Below are positions 26,705-36,811 of a stretch of DNA of 64,000 nucleotides, piece by piece (position 1 is the stretch's first letter; every line of letters starts with the position of its first letter). Origin of the DNA: Streptomyces diastatochromogenes (GTDB taxonomy: Bacteria > Actinomycetota > Actinomycetes > Streptomycetales > Streptomycetaceae); the NCBI GenBank assembly GCA_026913215.1, contig JAPTYK010000001.1, positions 6,076,001 to 6,140,000 of the forward strand. The letters are read 5' to 3'. The notes beneath the pieces were generated by a model. The model was not told the DNA's origin and did not search any database. It saw only the letters and a program-made list of their open reading frames with translations. The position numbers were made by a program, and so were the translations under genes.

Positions 26705-28656
26705 TCAGCCGACGTGGACGCGGGGCGTCGCTCTCGGTCGGCTTCCGCCTCGCGGAGGACTTCGCGGGTGACGGGGGCGATCTCGCCCTGGCCGAAGAGG
26801 AAGAAGCGGAGGAAGTTGGCGAAGGGGTTGCCCTCGGTCCACTCGAAGTAGATGTGGGGGCGGACGCCGGTGAGGTCGCGGGCGTGGAGCAGGAGGGCGG
26901 CGAGGGCGTTGGGGATGGAGGAGGACTCCACGGTCAGGACGCGGTAGCGGTCGTGGAGGACCTCGCCGCGGACGGTGAGACCGGCCTCGAACTCGGAGGG
27001 GTCGGTGACGGTGACCTCGATGAAGACGAAGTCCTCGGTGCCGGGCAGGTCGTTGTCGGCGCGGATCTGGTCCTTCTTCGCCCGGTACTCCTCGGCGTCG
27101 CGCTTGTCCGGTTCGTTGGCGATGAAGCGCGGGGTGCGGCGGGAGATGTCCTGGATGAAACGTTCCGCCATGTCGTCGAGCTCGATGTGGGTGACGCGCA
27201 GTTCGAAGGCGCGGCCGAGCCGGGACAGCAGCGAGATGAGGATGATGCCGGCGATGAAGCAGGCGCCGATCTTCACGCCGTCGGGGCGTTCGATGACGTT
27301 GACGACGGTGGTGTAGAGGAAGACGGCGGAGATGACGCCGAAGCCGATGGTCCAGCCGCGCTGGCCGGCCTTGCGGGCGGCGATGGTCACCGCGATGGCG
27401 GCGGAGCAGATCAGGACGAGGACGCCGGTGGCGTAGGCGCCGCCCTGGGCGTCGACGTCGGCGTCGAAGATCCAGGTCACCAGGAAGGCGACCAGGGTGA
27501 AGACGATGACCATGGGGCGCACGGCGCGGGCCCAGTGCGGGGCCATGCCGTACTTGGGCAGGTAGCGGGGCATCAGGTTGAGCAGGCCCGCCATGGCGGA
27601 GGCGCCGGCGAACCAGAGGATGGCGATGGTGGCGACGTCGTAGACGGTGCCGAAGGTGTTGCCCAGGTACTCGTGCGCGAGGTAGGCCAGCGCGCGGCCG
27701 TTGGCGTTGCCGCCGGACTCGAACTCCTTGGCGGGGATGAGGACGGTGGTGATGAAGCTGGTGCAGATCAGGAAGACGCTCATGATCAGCGCGGCGGTGG
27801 TGAGCAGCTTCTTGGTGTCCCGGATCCGGCCCGTCGGCCTGGCCTCGGTGTCGCCCTCGTCGCCCTTCACGTGGGGCATGACGGCGACGCCGGTCTCGAA
27901 GCCGGACAGACCCAGCGCGAGCTTGGGAAGACGATCAGGGCGACGCCGACCATCGCGAAGACGTTGCCGTGCTCGGTGGTCAGGGCGGCGGTCCAGTCGG
28001 TGACCACGTGGCCCTCGGTGATCACGTGCCACAGGCCGGTGACCACGACGACCACGTTGAGGGAGAGGTAGATGCCGACCAGGACGACGGCGACGCCGAT
28101 GGCCTCCAGGAAGCCCTTGAGGAACACCGCGCCGAGCAGGGCGATCAGCGCCAGCGTGATGATCATCTGCTTGTCGTGCAGCGCCGCTTCCAGGTGCGGG
28201 TTCTCCACGAGGTGGGTGGAGGCGTCGGCCGCCGACAGGGTGATGGTGATCAGGAAGTCGGTCGCCGCGAAGCCGAGAAGGGTCAGGACGAACAGCTTGC
28301 CCTTCCAGAAGGAGAGCAGCCGCGACAGCATCGCGATCGAGCCCTCGCCGCGCGGGCTCTCTTCGGCCACGCGGCGGTAGACGGGCAGCGCGCCGCCAGG
28401 GTGACGATCACGAGGACGATCGTCGCGACGGGGAGAGCAGCCCGGCCGCCAGGGCCGCGATGCCGGGCTGGTAGCCGAGGGTGGAGAAGTAGTCGACACC
28501 GGTCAGGCACATCACCCGCCACCAGCGCTGACCCTGGTGTCCGGCGTCCGGCGCCGTCTCCTTGGGCCGGGAGGGCTTGCCCTTCCCCATGTCGGACAGG
28601 CCCTCCAGCATCCACGCGCGCAATCGTCCGGTGCGGGCTTCCTTCGTGGTGGCCAT
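26705..28656 (-). CDS. APC-superfamily amino-acid permease with C-terminal cytosolic domain
   Basis: Starts MATTKEARTGRLRAWMLEGL; first helices include VMCLTGVDYFSTLGYQPGIA. Frame breaks near 28415, 27925 and 26720 join KGKLFVLTLLGFAATDFLIT, ALALGLSGFETGVAVMPHVK, TKKLLTTAALIMSVFLICTS and ILWFAGASAMAGLLNLMPRY. The last about 180 residues are soluble (TEDFVFIEVTVTDPSEFEAG, FEWTEGNPFANFLRFFLFGQ). The end is probably RVHVG with the stop at 26705. About 650 residues, as for the large actinobacterial members. Substrate unknown. Confidence 0.85.
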
Positions 28657-28821
28657 CGGTTGTCCCCGGGTGCTGGTAGGTGTCGACTTTCGGCCATCAG
28701 TGCGGATGGCCGGGCAAGCCTAAGCAGACGCCGGGCCGCCGATCGGGGTCACGCGTCAGGGAAGCGTCAAGATCCCCCTGTCGGACGTCGTACTTGTCAC
28801 ACCGGAGGCCCTTGCCGACCC

Positions 28822-28950
28822 AGGGCCCGGCCCCGGCCCCGGCCCGGCTCCTGCCCCGGACCCGGCGCCTGTCCCGGACCCGCTCCCGTTCCCGGTCCCG
28901 GTCCATGCCCCCCGCTCCCGCTCCTGCTCCCGCTCCCGGTCCACGCCCCG
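28822..28950. repeat. Low-complexity CCCGGC/CTCCCG tract
   Basis: Degenerate 6-bp C-rich repeats (CCGGCCC, then GCTCCC and GGTCCC) fill the region downstream of the sigma-CAP gene stop. The 28657-28821 segment upstream of the permease gene shows no other gene. Confidence 0.7.
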
Positions 28951-28953
28951 GCC

Positions 28954-30724
28954 TCAGCGGCTGCCGAAGGCCTGCGTCCAGTAGGGGCCGCCGGAGGTAT
29001 GGAGGCCGATGCCGATCTCCTTGAACCCGCAGTTCAGGATGTTCGCCCGGTGGCCGGGACTGTTCATCCAGGAGTCCATCACCTGCGCCGCGCTGGTCTG
29101 GCCCTTCGCGATGTTCTCGCCGTACGACGCCCACGCGTACCCGGCGGCCGTGATCCGCTCGCCGGGGCCGTCGCCGTCGGGGTTGGTGTGGTCGAAGAAG
29201 TCCCGCGCGGCCATGTCGTCGGAATGCCCCTGGGCGGCCCGGGTCAGCAGGGGGTGCTCGGTCAGCGGCCCGCAGCCCGCCTTGGCCCGTTCCTGGTTGA
29301 CCAGGCTGATCACCTGCTGCGCGGTCGAACCGGAACCAGAACCGGAACCGGAGCCGGAATCGCTCGTCGGCTGCGCCCGGGTGGGGATGGGGACGGCCGT
29401 GGGGGCGGTCGTACGCGGCGGCCGGGGCGGCGCGGGCGGCGTGGTCCAGGAGGTGGTCGGCGCGGGGCGCGAGGGCCCCGGGGTCTTGTGGGCGGGCTTG
29501 GACGCCGTCGGCGAAGGCGTGGCCGGGGAACGGGTGGCCGAGGGGAGGCGGTCGTCGGGGCGCGGTGGTCGCGGGCGAGGAGGGCAGGCGGCGCCGGTGG
29601 TCGCGGCGAGGGTCGTGCCCCGGCCCCGTACCCCCGTCGGGGCCAGTGGTCAGCAGGAAGGTGCCGCCGGTGACGGCCACCACGGCCAGGCCCGCCGCGA
29701 GGACGACGCGCCTGCGGCCCTGCCGCCGCTGCCGCCGCCGTCGACGGGCGGCACGGGAGCCCCGGGCACCGGGACCGGTGGCGGACCTGGCCTCGCCCCG
29801 CCACCGTGTCGCGCGACGCGGGCCCCAGCGTCCATGGGCGCTGTGGCTGTGGCTGTGGCTGTGGCTGTGTCCGTGACGGTGACCGGTGTCGCTGTGCCCG
29901 CCGCCGCGACGGCGTCGAAGCCGCCCGTTCCCGGAGGCTCGCGAGGAGCAGTGCGGCCGGGGGCACCAGGAGCAGCCCGGCGAGCAGGCCCTCCGCCGGT
30001 ACGAGTCCGCTCCACAGGCCGGCGCAGTGGGCGCACGCGCGCGCGTGCCGGGCTATGCGCTTGCGCCAGAGGACGGAGGGACGGCCGTCCCAGGTCCCGG
30101 TCTCGTACCGCAGGGTGGGGCACGGCGGGTTCTGCGCCAGGGCCCGTACGACGACCCGGGCGGCCTCCAGGCGGTCCTTCATCCGCTGGACCCGCACGGC
30201 GGTGTGCTGCGGCGACAGCCGGAGGGCGTCGGCCACCTCGTGGCGGCTCAGCTCGCCGGCGCATTCCAGCCACCACAGGAGAGCAGCTCCCGGTCCTCCG
30301 GCTCCATCCAGCGGCTCGCCTCGGCGGTCTCGCGCCGCTGTCCGGACAGGTTCAGCCGGACCACGGCGAGCTCGGCGAAGTCGGAGCCCGGCTGCGGGAT
30401 CTCGCGGGCGTCGTCGAGGCCGCCCGCCGGGAGGCCGGCCCGCTGCTGCCGGTGCCAGTGGCCGCGGACGCCGTTCATGGTGATGGCGACCAGCCAGGAC
30501 CTGAAGCTGTCCGGGGAGCGCAGGTCGCCGAGCCCGGCGAGCGCCCGCAGCATCGTCTCCTGCACGACGTCGTCGACGTCGTGGTGACCGTTCATCGCCC
30601 GGCCCACGATGTTGTAGACGAGGGGCAGGTGGAGCGCGAGGAGCCGGTCCTGCGCCCGCGGGTCTCCGCTCTGTGCCGCCCTGACCAGTTCCGTACCGTG
30701 CTGTGCGCCCATGCTCCGTATCAC
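28954..30724 (-). CDS. ECF sigma factor fused to a zinc-finger, TM helix and extracytoplasmic CAP/SCP domain
   Basis: About 590 codons on one strand. Residues 1-100: sigma region 2 (LLALHLPLVYNIVGRAMNGH, DVDDVVQETMLRALAGL, FRSWLVAITMNGVRGHW). Next: region 4-like LRLSPQHTAVRVQRMKDRLE. Then a zinc-binding ARHARACAHCAGLWSG motif with LLAGLLLVPPAALLLA after it, a basic patch, a membrane helix (VVLAAGLAVVAVTGGTFLL), and a Pro/Thr/Ser linker ending in (SG)n. The C-terminus is a complete CAP domain: NQERAKAGCGPL, HSDDMAARDFFDHTNPDGD, YGENIAKGQ, SPGHRANILNCGFKEIGIGL. Frame breaks near 30285, 29750 and 29570. A GCTGTG hexamer run (29840-29869) lies in the linker. I treat it as one gene because the three parts are collinear without intervening start signals. 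Confidence 0.72.
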
Positions 30725-30921
30725 CCTGTCCGTTTCCGCTGTCGTCGACCGCTGACAGAGGGGAGATCACGGGGAGGCGGCCGGATAACAGGAATCCGAG
30801 GGGAAGATCCGGGAACCTCCGGGCTCCCGTAGAGGAGGCCAGGGCGCCGTCCCGGTCTTCGTGGCTTCCGCCAGTACGAGGTTCCGCGCCGCTCCGGCAA
30901 GACTGCCGGGGCAGGACGGAT

Positions 30922-30982
30922 CACCAGGCACGACCGAGCACCAGGCACGACCGAGCACTACGGATCACCAGGCACGACCGAG
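30922..30982. repeat. 17-bp direct repeat, three copies
   Basis: CACCAGGCACGACCGAG occurs at 30922, 30939 and 30966, just ahead of the methyltransferase ribosome-binding site. Confidence 0.9.
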
Positions 30983-31001
30983 CACCGGGGAGGACCGCGC
31001 G

Positions 31002-31742
31002 ATGAGCGTGCAGCAGTACGACGAGATCGGCGAGGCGTTCGAGGGGTTCAAGTCCCTGCCGTTGACCCGGTACGGGGAGGTGCCCAGCTTCCTGGGCCTC
31101 GTCGGCGACGTGAAGGGCAGGTCGGCCCTCGACCTCGCCTCCGGCACCGGCTTCTACAGCCGGGAGCTCATGCGGCGCGGCGCCGCCGAGGTGCTCGGCA
31201 TCGACATCTCGGGCGAGATGGTCGCGGCGGCACGGGGCTTCGAGGAGCGCGAGCCGCTGGGCGTGCGCTACGAGGTGGGCGACGTGTCCGAGCTGCGCGA
31301 GCTCGACCGGCGCTTCGACCTGGCGCTGGGGGTCCAGCTGCTCAACTACGCGCCGGACATCGCCGCCATGGAACGGATGTGCCGGAACGTGCACCGGAGC
31401 CTGAACCCCGGCGGCGAGTTCTTCGTGCTCGCGCAGAAGCCCGACTACCGCTTCGACGGGCCGTCCCTGGCCAAGTACGGCTTCCTCTGCGAGGCGACCG
31501 GCGAGGAGATCGAGACGGGGCCGCGCGTCCGGATCACGGCGCTGCTCGACCCGCCGATCTCGTTCGTCGGCGCCTGTCCGCGCCGCGAGGTCTACGAGGG
31601 CGCGCTGCGGGCGGCCGGATTCGGCGAGTTGACCTGGGTCCCGCTGGAGGTGTCCGAGGCCGGCGTCCGCGCGTTCGGCGCGGACTTCTGGGCGGACTGC
31701 CTCGCCAACCCGCCCTTCGAGCTGCTGCGCTGCCAGGCCTGA
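31002..31742 (+). CDS. SAM-dependent class I methyltransferase
   Basis: 246 residues; motif I is ALDLASGTGFYSRELMRRGA, followed by VLGIDISGEMVAAARG, VGDVSELRELDRRFDLALGV and LNPGGEFFVLAQKPDYRF. ATG 31002 follows GGGGAGGA; an upstream ATG at 30861 is rejected since it would translate the 17-bp repeats. No frame break. Resembles ToxA/UbiE-like small-molecule methyltransferases. Acceptor unknown. Confidence 0.85.
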   Translation: MSVQQYDEIGEAFEGFKSLPLTRYGEVPSFLGLVGDVKGRSALDLASGTGFYSRELMRRGAAEVLGIDISGEMVAAARGFEEREPLGVRYEVGDVSELRELDRRFDLALGVQLLNYAPDIAAMERMCRNVHRSLNPGGEFFVLAQKPDYRFDGPSLAKYGFLCEATGEEIETGPRVRITALLDPPISFVGACPRREVYEGALRAAGFGELTWVPLEVSEAGVRAFGADFWADCLANPPFELLRCQA

Positions 31743-31777
31743 CGCCCGGCCCCGACACCCTGCCCCGCCCCCCCCTG

Positions 31778-31816
31778 GCGTCCGGCCCTTGAGACCGACG
31801 TCTCGGCGCCGGACGC
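31778..31816 (+). terminator. Nested hairpin terminator
   Basis: GCGTCCGGC (31778-31786) pairs with GCCGGACGC (31808-31816), enclosing GAGAC/GTCTC. It follows the methyltransferase stop by 36 bases. Confidence 0.6.
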
Positions 31817-31920
31817 ACCCCCTGGTGAACCGGCCTCCCGCACCCGCCCGTACGGTGGTCGGGTCCTGCCGTTCCCGTCCGCTCGGCGCCGACGCACCAT
31901 CGAGAACAGAGAGAGACCCA

Positions 31921-33266
31921 TGAACGTCAGCGCACACATCGAGGCCGTCTACGCGGAGGTCCAGCGCCGCAACCCCGGCGAGGCCGAGTTCCACCAGGCG
32001 GCGGCCGAGGTGCTCGAATCGCTCGCGCCCGCGCTCGAACAGCACCCCGAGTACGTCGAGAGCGGGATCCTGGAGCGGCTCTGCGAGCCCGAGCGACAGC
32101 TGATGTTCCGGGTTCCCTGGGTCGACGACCAGGGCGCCGTCCGGGTGAACCGCGGCTTCCGGGTGGAGTTCAACAGCGCCCTCGGCCCGTACAAGGGAGG
32201 CCTGCGGTTCCACCCGAGCGTCAACCTCGGCATCGTGAAGTTCCTGGGCTTCGAGCAGATCTTCAAGAACGCGCTCACCGGGATGGGGATCGGCGGCGGC
32301 AAGGGCGGGTCGGACTTCGACCCCAAGGGCCGCTCGGACGCCGAGATCATGCGGTTCTGCCAGTCCTTCATGACGGAGCTGTACCGCCACCTCGGTGAGC
32401 ACACCGACGTGCCCGCCGGGGACATCGGCGTCGGCGGGCGGGAGATCGGCTACCTGTTCGGCCAGTACAAGCGGATCACCAACCGCTACGAGTCGGGTGT
32501 CCTCACCGGCAAGCCGGTCGGATGGGGCGGCTCGCACGCCCGCACCGAGGCCACCGGCTACGGCGCGGTGTACTTCGCCCAGGAGATGCTCGCCACCCGC
32601 GGCGAGGACTTCGACGGGCGCCGCGTCGTGGTCTCCGGCTCCGGGAACGTCGCCGTGTACGCCGTGGAGAAGGTCCACGCCCTCGGCGGCCGCGTCGTGG
32701 CCTGCAGCGACTCCACCGGCTACCTCGTCGACGAGGACGGCATCGACCTGGAGCTCCTGAAGGAGGTCAAGGAGGTGCGCCGGGCCCGGCTCTCCGCCTA
32801 CGCGGAGGCCAGGCCGACCGCGCGCTTCTCCACCCGCGGCACGGTGTACGACCTCGCCTGCGACGTCGCCCTGCCCTGCGCGACGCAGAACGAGCTGGGC
32901 CGCGAGGACGCCGTGGCCCTGGTCAAGAACGGGGTCCGCGCGGTCGCCGAGGGCGCGAACATGCCCTGCACGCCCGAGGCGGTGGAGGTGTTCCGCGAGG
33001 CCGGGGTCCTCTTCGGCCCCGGAAAGGCCGCCAACGCGGGCGGCGTGGCCACCTCCGGACTGGAGATGCGGCAGAACGCGGCCCGCGACACCTGGTCCTT
33101 CGAGGAGACCGAGTCCCGCCTCGCCCAGGTCATGCGCGACGTCCACACCGAGTGCCGCGCCACCGCCGAGGCCTACGGCACCGACGCGGACGACTACGTC
33201 CTCGGCGCCAACGTGGCGGGCTTCCTGAAGGTGGCGGAGGCCATGCAGGCGCAGGGCGTCATCTGA
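31921..33266 (+). CDS. gdhA: NADP-specific glutamate dehydrogenase
   Basis: Reversible 2-oxoglutarate + ammonium + NADPH to glutamate. Intact, 448 residues, the usual size of hexameric GDH. Substrate region: NSALGPYKGGLRFHPSVNLG, FEQIFKNALTGMGIGGGKGG, SDFDPKGRSDAEIMRFCQSF with the active-site Lys residues. Nucleotide region: RVVVSGSGNVAVYAVEKVHA. The ATG follows AGAGAGA. It is about 1.6 kb from the deiminase/urease block, which would release ammonium; no shared operator is seen in front of it. Confidence 0.97.
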
Positions 33267-33308
33267 CACCCGCGCGGAGACGGCGGCGCGTGCCCCGCCG
33301 CGTCACCC

Positions 33309-33346
33309 GCACGGCCCGGCCGGATGCCCTCCCGGCCGGGCCGTGC
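33309..33346 (+). terminator. Terminator of gdhA
   Basis: Perfect 15-bp stem GCACGGCCCGGCCGG (33309-33323) with its inverse at 33332-33346; loop ATGCCCTC. Confidence 0.85.
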
Positions 33347-33417
33347 GCAGGCTGGTGCCCCGGACTGTGCTCGCGGCCGGACACCACTCGCGGCCGGACA
33401 CCAGGAGAAGGGGCCCC

Positions 33418-34770
33418 ATGGGCAGGACGCGCGGGACGGATCCGCAGGGAGACGGCGTCGCGCGGCTGCTCGCGCGCCTGGCCCTGCTCGCGGCGGCCGG
33501 TTCGCTGGTCGTCCTCCTGATCGCGCTGGGCGACGGCGGCCTGGTGGTGGTCGGGGCCGGGTTCCTCGGCCTCGTCCTCTGCGCCGTCGGCATCTGGTGG
33601 TTCGTCGCCCACCGGGGCGCGGTGCGCCTCCTCGGGGCGCTCCTCGCGATCGCCGCGCCCGTCGGCGTCCTCGTCCTCTTCGTCCACGAGGGCCTGTGGC
33701 CGATGGCGCTGGTCCTCTGCCTGTGCTGGGCCGCGACGCTGGCCTGCGCGCGGGCGGCGCTGCGCCGATCGCGTCCGGAGCGGTCGCAGCGGGCGGTCGC
33801 GGCGCGCCGGCCGGAGCGACCGGTCCTGATCATGAACCCGAAGTCCGGCGGCGGGAAGGTCGGCCGCTTCGGTCTCGTCGAGCGGGCGGAGGACCTGGGC
33901 GCGCGGGTGATCCTGCTCGACCCGTCCGCCCCGGCCGACGTCGCCGAGCTGGCCCGTGACGCCGTGGCCGAGGGCGCGGACCTGCTCGGCGTCGCGGGCG
34001 GCGACGGCACCCAGGTCCTGGTGGCGGCGGTCGCCGCCGAGCACGACCTGCCGTTCCTGGTGATCTCCGCCGGCACCCGCAACCACTTCGCCATGGACCT
34101 CGGCCTCGACCGCTCCGACCCGACGCGCTGCCTCGACGCGCTGACCGACGGCGAGGAACTCCGGATCGACCTCGGCGACGTCGACGGCCGCCCCTTCGTC
34201 AACACCGTGTCCTTCGGCGTCTACGCCGACGTGGTCCAGCGCCCCGAGTACCGCGACGACAAGGCGGGCACGGCCCTGGCCCTCATGCCGGACCTGCTGA
34301 TCGGCGACGGCGTGCGACGGCTCGACGCGCGGATCGACGGCACGGGGCTGTCCGCCCAGCAGGCCCTGCTCGTCAGCAACAACCCGTACGTCTCGCCCGA
34401 CGACCTCAGCGGCGGCGGCCGCCGGCCCAGCCTCGACGACGGCGAACTGGGGGTGCTCGGAATCCGGGTGGAGGACGCGGCGCAGGCCGCCGACCTGGCC
34501 GTACGGGGTTCCCAGTCCACGGGCCTCACCGTCCTGACCGCGCACCGCGTCGAGGTGACGGCCGACGCGGAGGAGATCCCGGTGGCGGTCGACGGCGAGG
34601 CGCTGCGGATGCCCACCCCGGTCGTGTGCACGCTGCGCCCGGGAGCCCTGCGGGTCCTGGTGCCGCGCGACCGCCCGGGTGTCCCCGCGCCGGTGCCGCC
34701 GGTGCGGTGGCGGCGGATCTTCGACCTCGCGTTCGGTCGCGCGGAGCGGACGGCGGAGGCGTCGCCGTAG
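33418..34770 (+). CDS. Membrane-anchored diacylglycerol/lipid kinase-family protein
   Basis: N-terminal half (to about residue 115) contains three hydrophobic helices (LALLAAAGSLVVLLIAL, LVVVGAGFLGLVLCAVGIWW, LLGALLAIAAPVGVLVLFV). The DAGK catalytic domain follows: VLIMNPKSGGGKVGRFGLVE, LGVAGGDGTQVLVAAVA with the GGDGT nucleotide motif, and SAGTRNHFAMDLGLDRSDP. ATG 33418 follows GGAGAAGG. No frame break. Probably phosphorylates a membrane lipid; sphingosine-kinase-like members share these motifs, so the acceptor is open. Confidence 0.88.
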   Translation: MGRTRGTDPQGDGVARLLARLALLAAAGSLVVLLIALGDGGLVVVGAGFLGLVLCAVGIWWFVAHRGAVRLLGALLAIAAPVGVLVLFVHEGLWPMALVLCLCWAATLACARAALRRSRPERSQRAVAARRPERPVLIMNPKSGGGKVGRFGLVERAEDLGARVILLDPSAPADVAELARDAVAEGADLLGVAGGDGTQVLVAAVAAEHDLPFLVISAGTRNHFAMDLGLDRSDPTRCLDALTDGEELRIDLGDVDGRPFVNTVSFGVYADVVQRPEYRDDKAGTALALMPDLLIGDGVRRLDARIDGTGLSAQQALLVSNNPYVSPDDLSGGGRRPSLDDGELGVLGIRVEDAAQAADLAVRGSQSTGLTVLTAHRVEVTADAEEIPVAVDGEALRMPTPVVCTLRPGALRVLVPRDRPGVPAPVPPVRWRRIFDLAFGRAERTAEASP

Positions 34771-34783
34771 GGCCCGTCCGGTG

Positions 34784-34808
34784 CGTCAGGGGCGGACAGG
34801 CCCTGACG
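34784..34808. terminator. Short bidirectional terminator
   Basis: CGTCAGGG (34784-34791) pairs with CCCTGACG (34801-34808) between the convergent lipid-kinase and phosphatase genes. Confidence 0.5.
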
Positions 34809-34824
34809 GGGCCCGGCCCCGGCG

Positions 34825-35432
34825 TCAGTCGCGGGGAGGGGAAGGGCCGCTGGTTCCAGCCCGCGACCACCGGCAGCCCGTGCTCCGTCGACAGCCGCCG
34901 ACCGTCGCCGTCGTCAGCAGGAACAGCCGGCCGTCGGACGCCGGCAGGCCCAGGTACCGGGCGGTGAGCACCCGCAGCAGATGCGCGTGCGCCACCACCA
35001 CGCCGTCCTCGCCGGAGCCCGCGAGGAGCGGCGTGACGCGCGCCAGGACCCGGTCGGCCCGCCGCCCCACGTCCTCGGCGGACTCGCCCGGCCGCCCGTC
35101 GGGGTGCGGGGCACGCCGTCGCGCCACAGCGACCAGTCCGGCCGGGACGCGTGGATCCGGGCCGTGGTCAGCCCCTCGTACCCGCCGTAGTCCCACTCGT
35201 ACAGGTCCTCGTCCGTCCCGGCGTCCCGCAGCCCGGCCAGCTCGGCCGTGCGCCGGGCCCGCCGCGAGGGGCTGCTGAGCACGAAGGCGAACGACCGGTC
35301 CGCGAAGAACGGCGCGAGCGTCCGCGCCTCCGCCTCGCCGTCCGGCGTGAGCGGCAGATCGGTACGGCCGGTGTGCCGCCCGGAGGCGCTCCACTCCGTC
35401 TCGCCGTGACGGACGACGAGGAGGTCACCCAT
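34825..35432 (-). CDS. Histidine phosphatase (phosphoglycerate-mutase-like)
   Basis: Begins MGDLLVVRHGETEWSASGRH, the RHGE motif with the phospho-accepting His, then TGRTDLPLTPDGEAEARTLA, VLSSPSRRARRTAELAGL, DLYEWDYGGYEG and VVAHAHLLRVLTARYLGLPA with the second catalytic His. Frame breaks near 35105 and 34900. Its ATG is 26 bases after the stop of deiminase 1, on the same strand, so it is likely in that operon and under operator 1. The phosphorylated substrate is unknown. Confidence 0.87.
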
Positions 35433-35458
35433 GTCCCGCCGCTCCTTCCGGGTCGTGG

Positions 35459-36616
35459 TTACTCGACCGGCTTGCCGGGCTGGTCGTGGGTGGAGCAGTG
35501 GATCCCGCCGCCTCCGGTGGCGATGGTGTCGATGTTCAGCTGCACGACGTCCCGCTTGGGGAAGTGCTCCTGGAGGATGCCCCGGGCGCGGTCGTCGGCC
35601 TTCCGGTCGCCGAACTTCGGCATGTAGACGGCGTCGTTGCCGACGTAGAAGTTGGCGTAGGTGGACAGGAAGTCGTCGGTGTAGCCGGTGATCAGGTCGG
35701 GGTCGGGCTGCGGGAGGTCGATGATCTCGAACTCGCGGCCCTGCGCGTCGGTCGCCTCGCTGAGCACGGCCTTGGCCTGGTCCGAGGAGCGCGACCAGGA
35801 GTCCGCCGGCATGCCGGGGAAGGCTCGGTCGAGCAGGATCACGCCGGGCGCGGTGAAGCGGACGAGGCTGTCGACGTGGGCGTCGGTGATGTCCTCGCCG
35901 CGTACGCCCTTCAGCCAGATCACCTTGTCCATGCCGAGGAGCTCCTTGAGCTCGGCCTCGATCTGGGCGCGGGACTTGCCCGGGTTGCGGTTGTCGTTGA
36001 CGATCGAGCTCTCGGTGATCAGGAGCGTGCCCTCGCCGTCCGTCTCGAAGGAGCCGCCCTCGGCGACGATCGACGTCTGGACGCGGGGGATCCCGTACTT
36101 CGACAGCAGCTTCCGTCCGACCAGGGCGTCGTTGTCGTGCACCTGCTTGTTGCCCCAGCCGCTGAAGTTGAAGTCGACCCCGGCGACCTTGCCGCCCTCC
36201 TCGACGAACACGGGCACGGTGTCGCGGGCCCACAGGTCGTCGACGGGGAGCGGGATGACCTCGACGCCCTTGCCGCAGGCCTTCTGGGCGGCTGCCAGCT
36301 GGTCGGGGCGGGCCATCATCACGACGTACTCGTACTCGGAGATGGCGCGGGCGACCCGGGCGATGTCCTGGCGCACGTAGGGAGGTCGTCCTCCACACGG
36401 ACTCGAGCGCGGGCCACGACATGAAGGTGCGGGCGTGGCTCTCCCACTCGGCGGGCATGCGGATTTCCTCGTCGCTTCCCGCGGTCGGGTCGGTGGTGCC
36501 CGCGGCCCGGACGGGCCGGACTCGCCGGGGCCGCAGGCGGCGGCGCCGAGGGTGAGCGCGCCGATGCCGGCGAGCACGCGCAGAGCCGAACGGCGGGAGG
36601 GGAGGAAGTCGGACAT
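35459..36616 (-). CDS. Agmatine deiminase-family protein 1 (Tat-exported, probable lipoprotein)
   Basis: Hydrolyses a guanidino group to a ureido group plus ammonia if it follows the family. MSDFLPSRRSALRVLAGIGA is a twin-Arg signal followed by the lipobox LGAAAC, so the enzyme is probably tethered outside the membrane. Catalytic motifs are intact: LWARDTVPVF (Asp), EGGSFETDGEGT (Glu), DITDAHVDSLVRF (His) and GGGGIHCSTHDQP (Cys). NRNPGKSRAQIEAEL is also typical. Frame breaks lie between 36380 and 36540, where RMPAEWESHARTFMSWP can be recognised. Start 36616 is set by the signal peptide. Operator 1 lies 126 bases upstream. Agmatine is the family substrate; peptidyl-arginine or another guanidino compound is possible. 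Confidence 0.87.
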   Translation of the reverse strand: MSDFLPSRRSALRVLAGIGALTLGAAACGPGESGPSGPRAPPTRPREATRKSACPPSGRATPAPSCRGPRSSPCGGRPPYVRQDIARVARAISEYEYVVMMARPDQLAAAQKACGKGVEVIPLPVDDLWARDTVPVFVEEGGKVAGVDFNFSGWGNKQVHDNDALVGRKLLSKYGIPRVQTSIVAEGGSFETDGEGTLLITESSIVNDNRNPGKSRAQIEAELKELLGMDKVIWLKGVRGEDITDAHVDSLVRFTAPGVILLDRAFPGMPADSWSRSSDQAKAVLSEATDAQGREFEIIDLPQPDPDLITGYTDDFLSTYANFYVGNDAVYMPKFGDRKADDRARGILQEHFPKRDVVQLNIDTIATGGGGIHCSTHDQPGKPVE

Positions 36617-36741
36617 CGGGGTCTCCGATCTTGAGGGGCGTGGACCGTGGCTCTGTGCCCCTCCACAAGGGTGCACGCACGATCCTCTGAATCGCTGGTT
36701 ACGCCTGGCCGGATATGACCTTCGTGTCGCCACTCTGACAC

Positions 36742-36759
36742 TGACTGAAAATTCAGTCA
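36742..36759. promoter_or_regulatory. Operator 1, TGACTGAA-AA-TTCAGTCA
   Basis: Perfect 8-bp inverted arms around AA, upstream of deiminase 1 on the minus strand. It is the best copy of the palindrome shared with 37515, 39450, 41682, 44323 and 52247. Confidence 0.75.
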
Positions 36760-36811
36760 AACTGACGGTCAGGCTGCTCCCGGCCGCGGGTCCGCGCCGG
36801 GGCGCCCGCCG

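Noticed and set aside
29310..30770. Separate sigma factor and CAP-domain genes
   Set aside because: No start signal precedes the CAP domain and the linker between parts can be followed through frame breaks; a fusion explains the layout better, though it is not proven.
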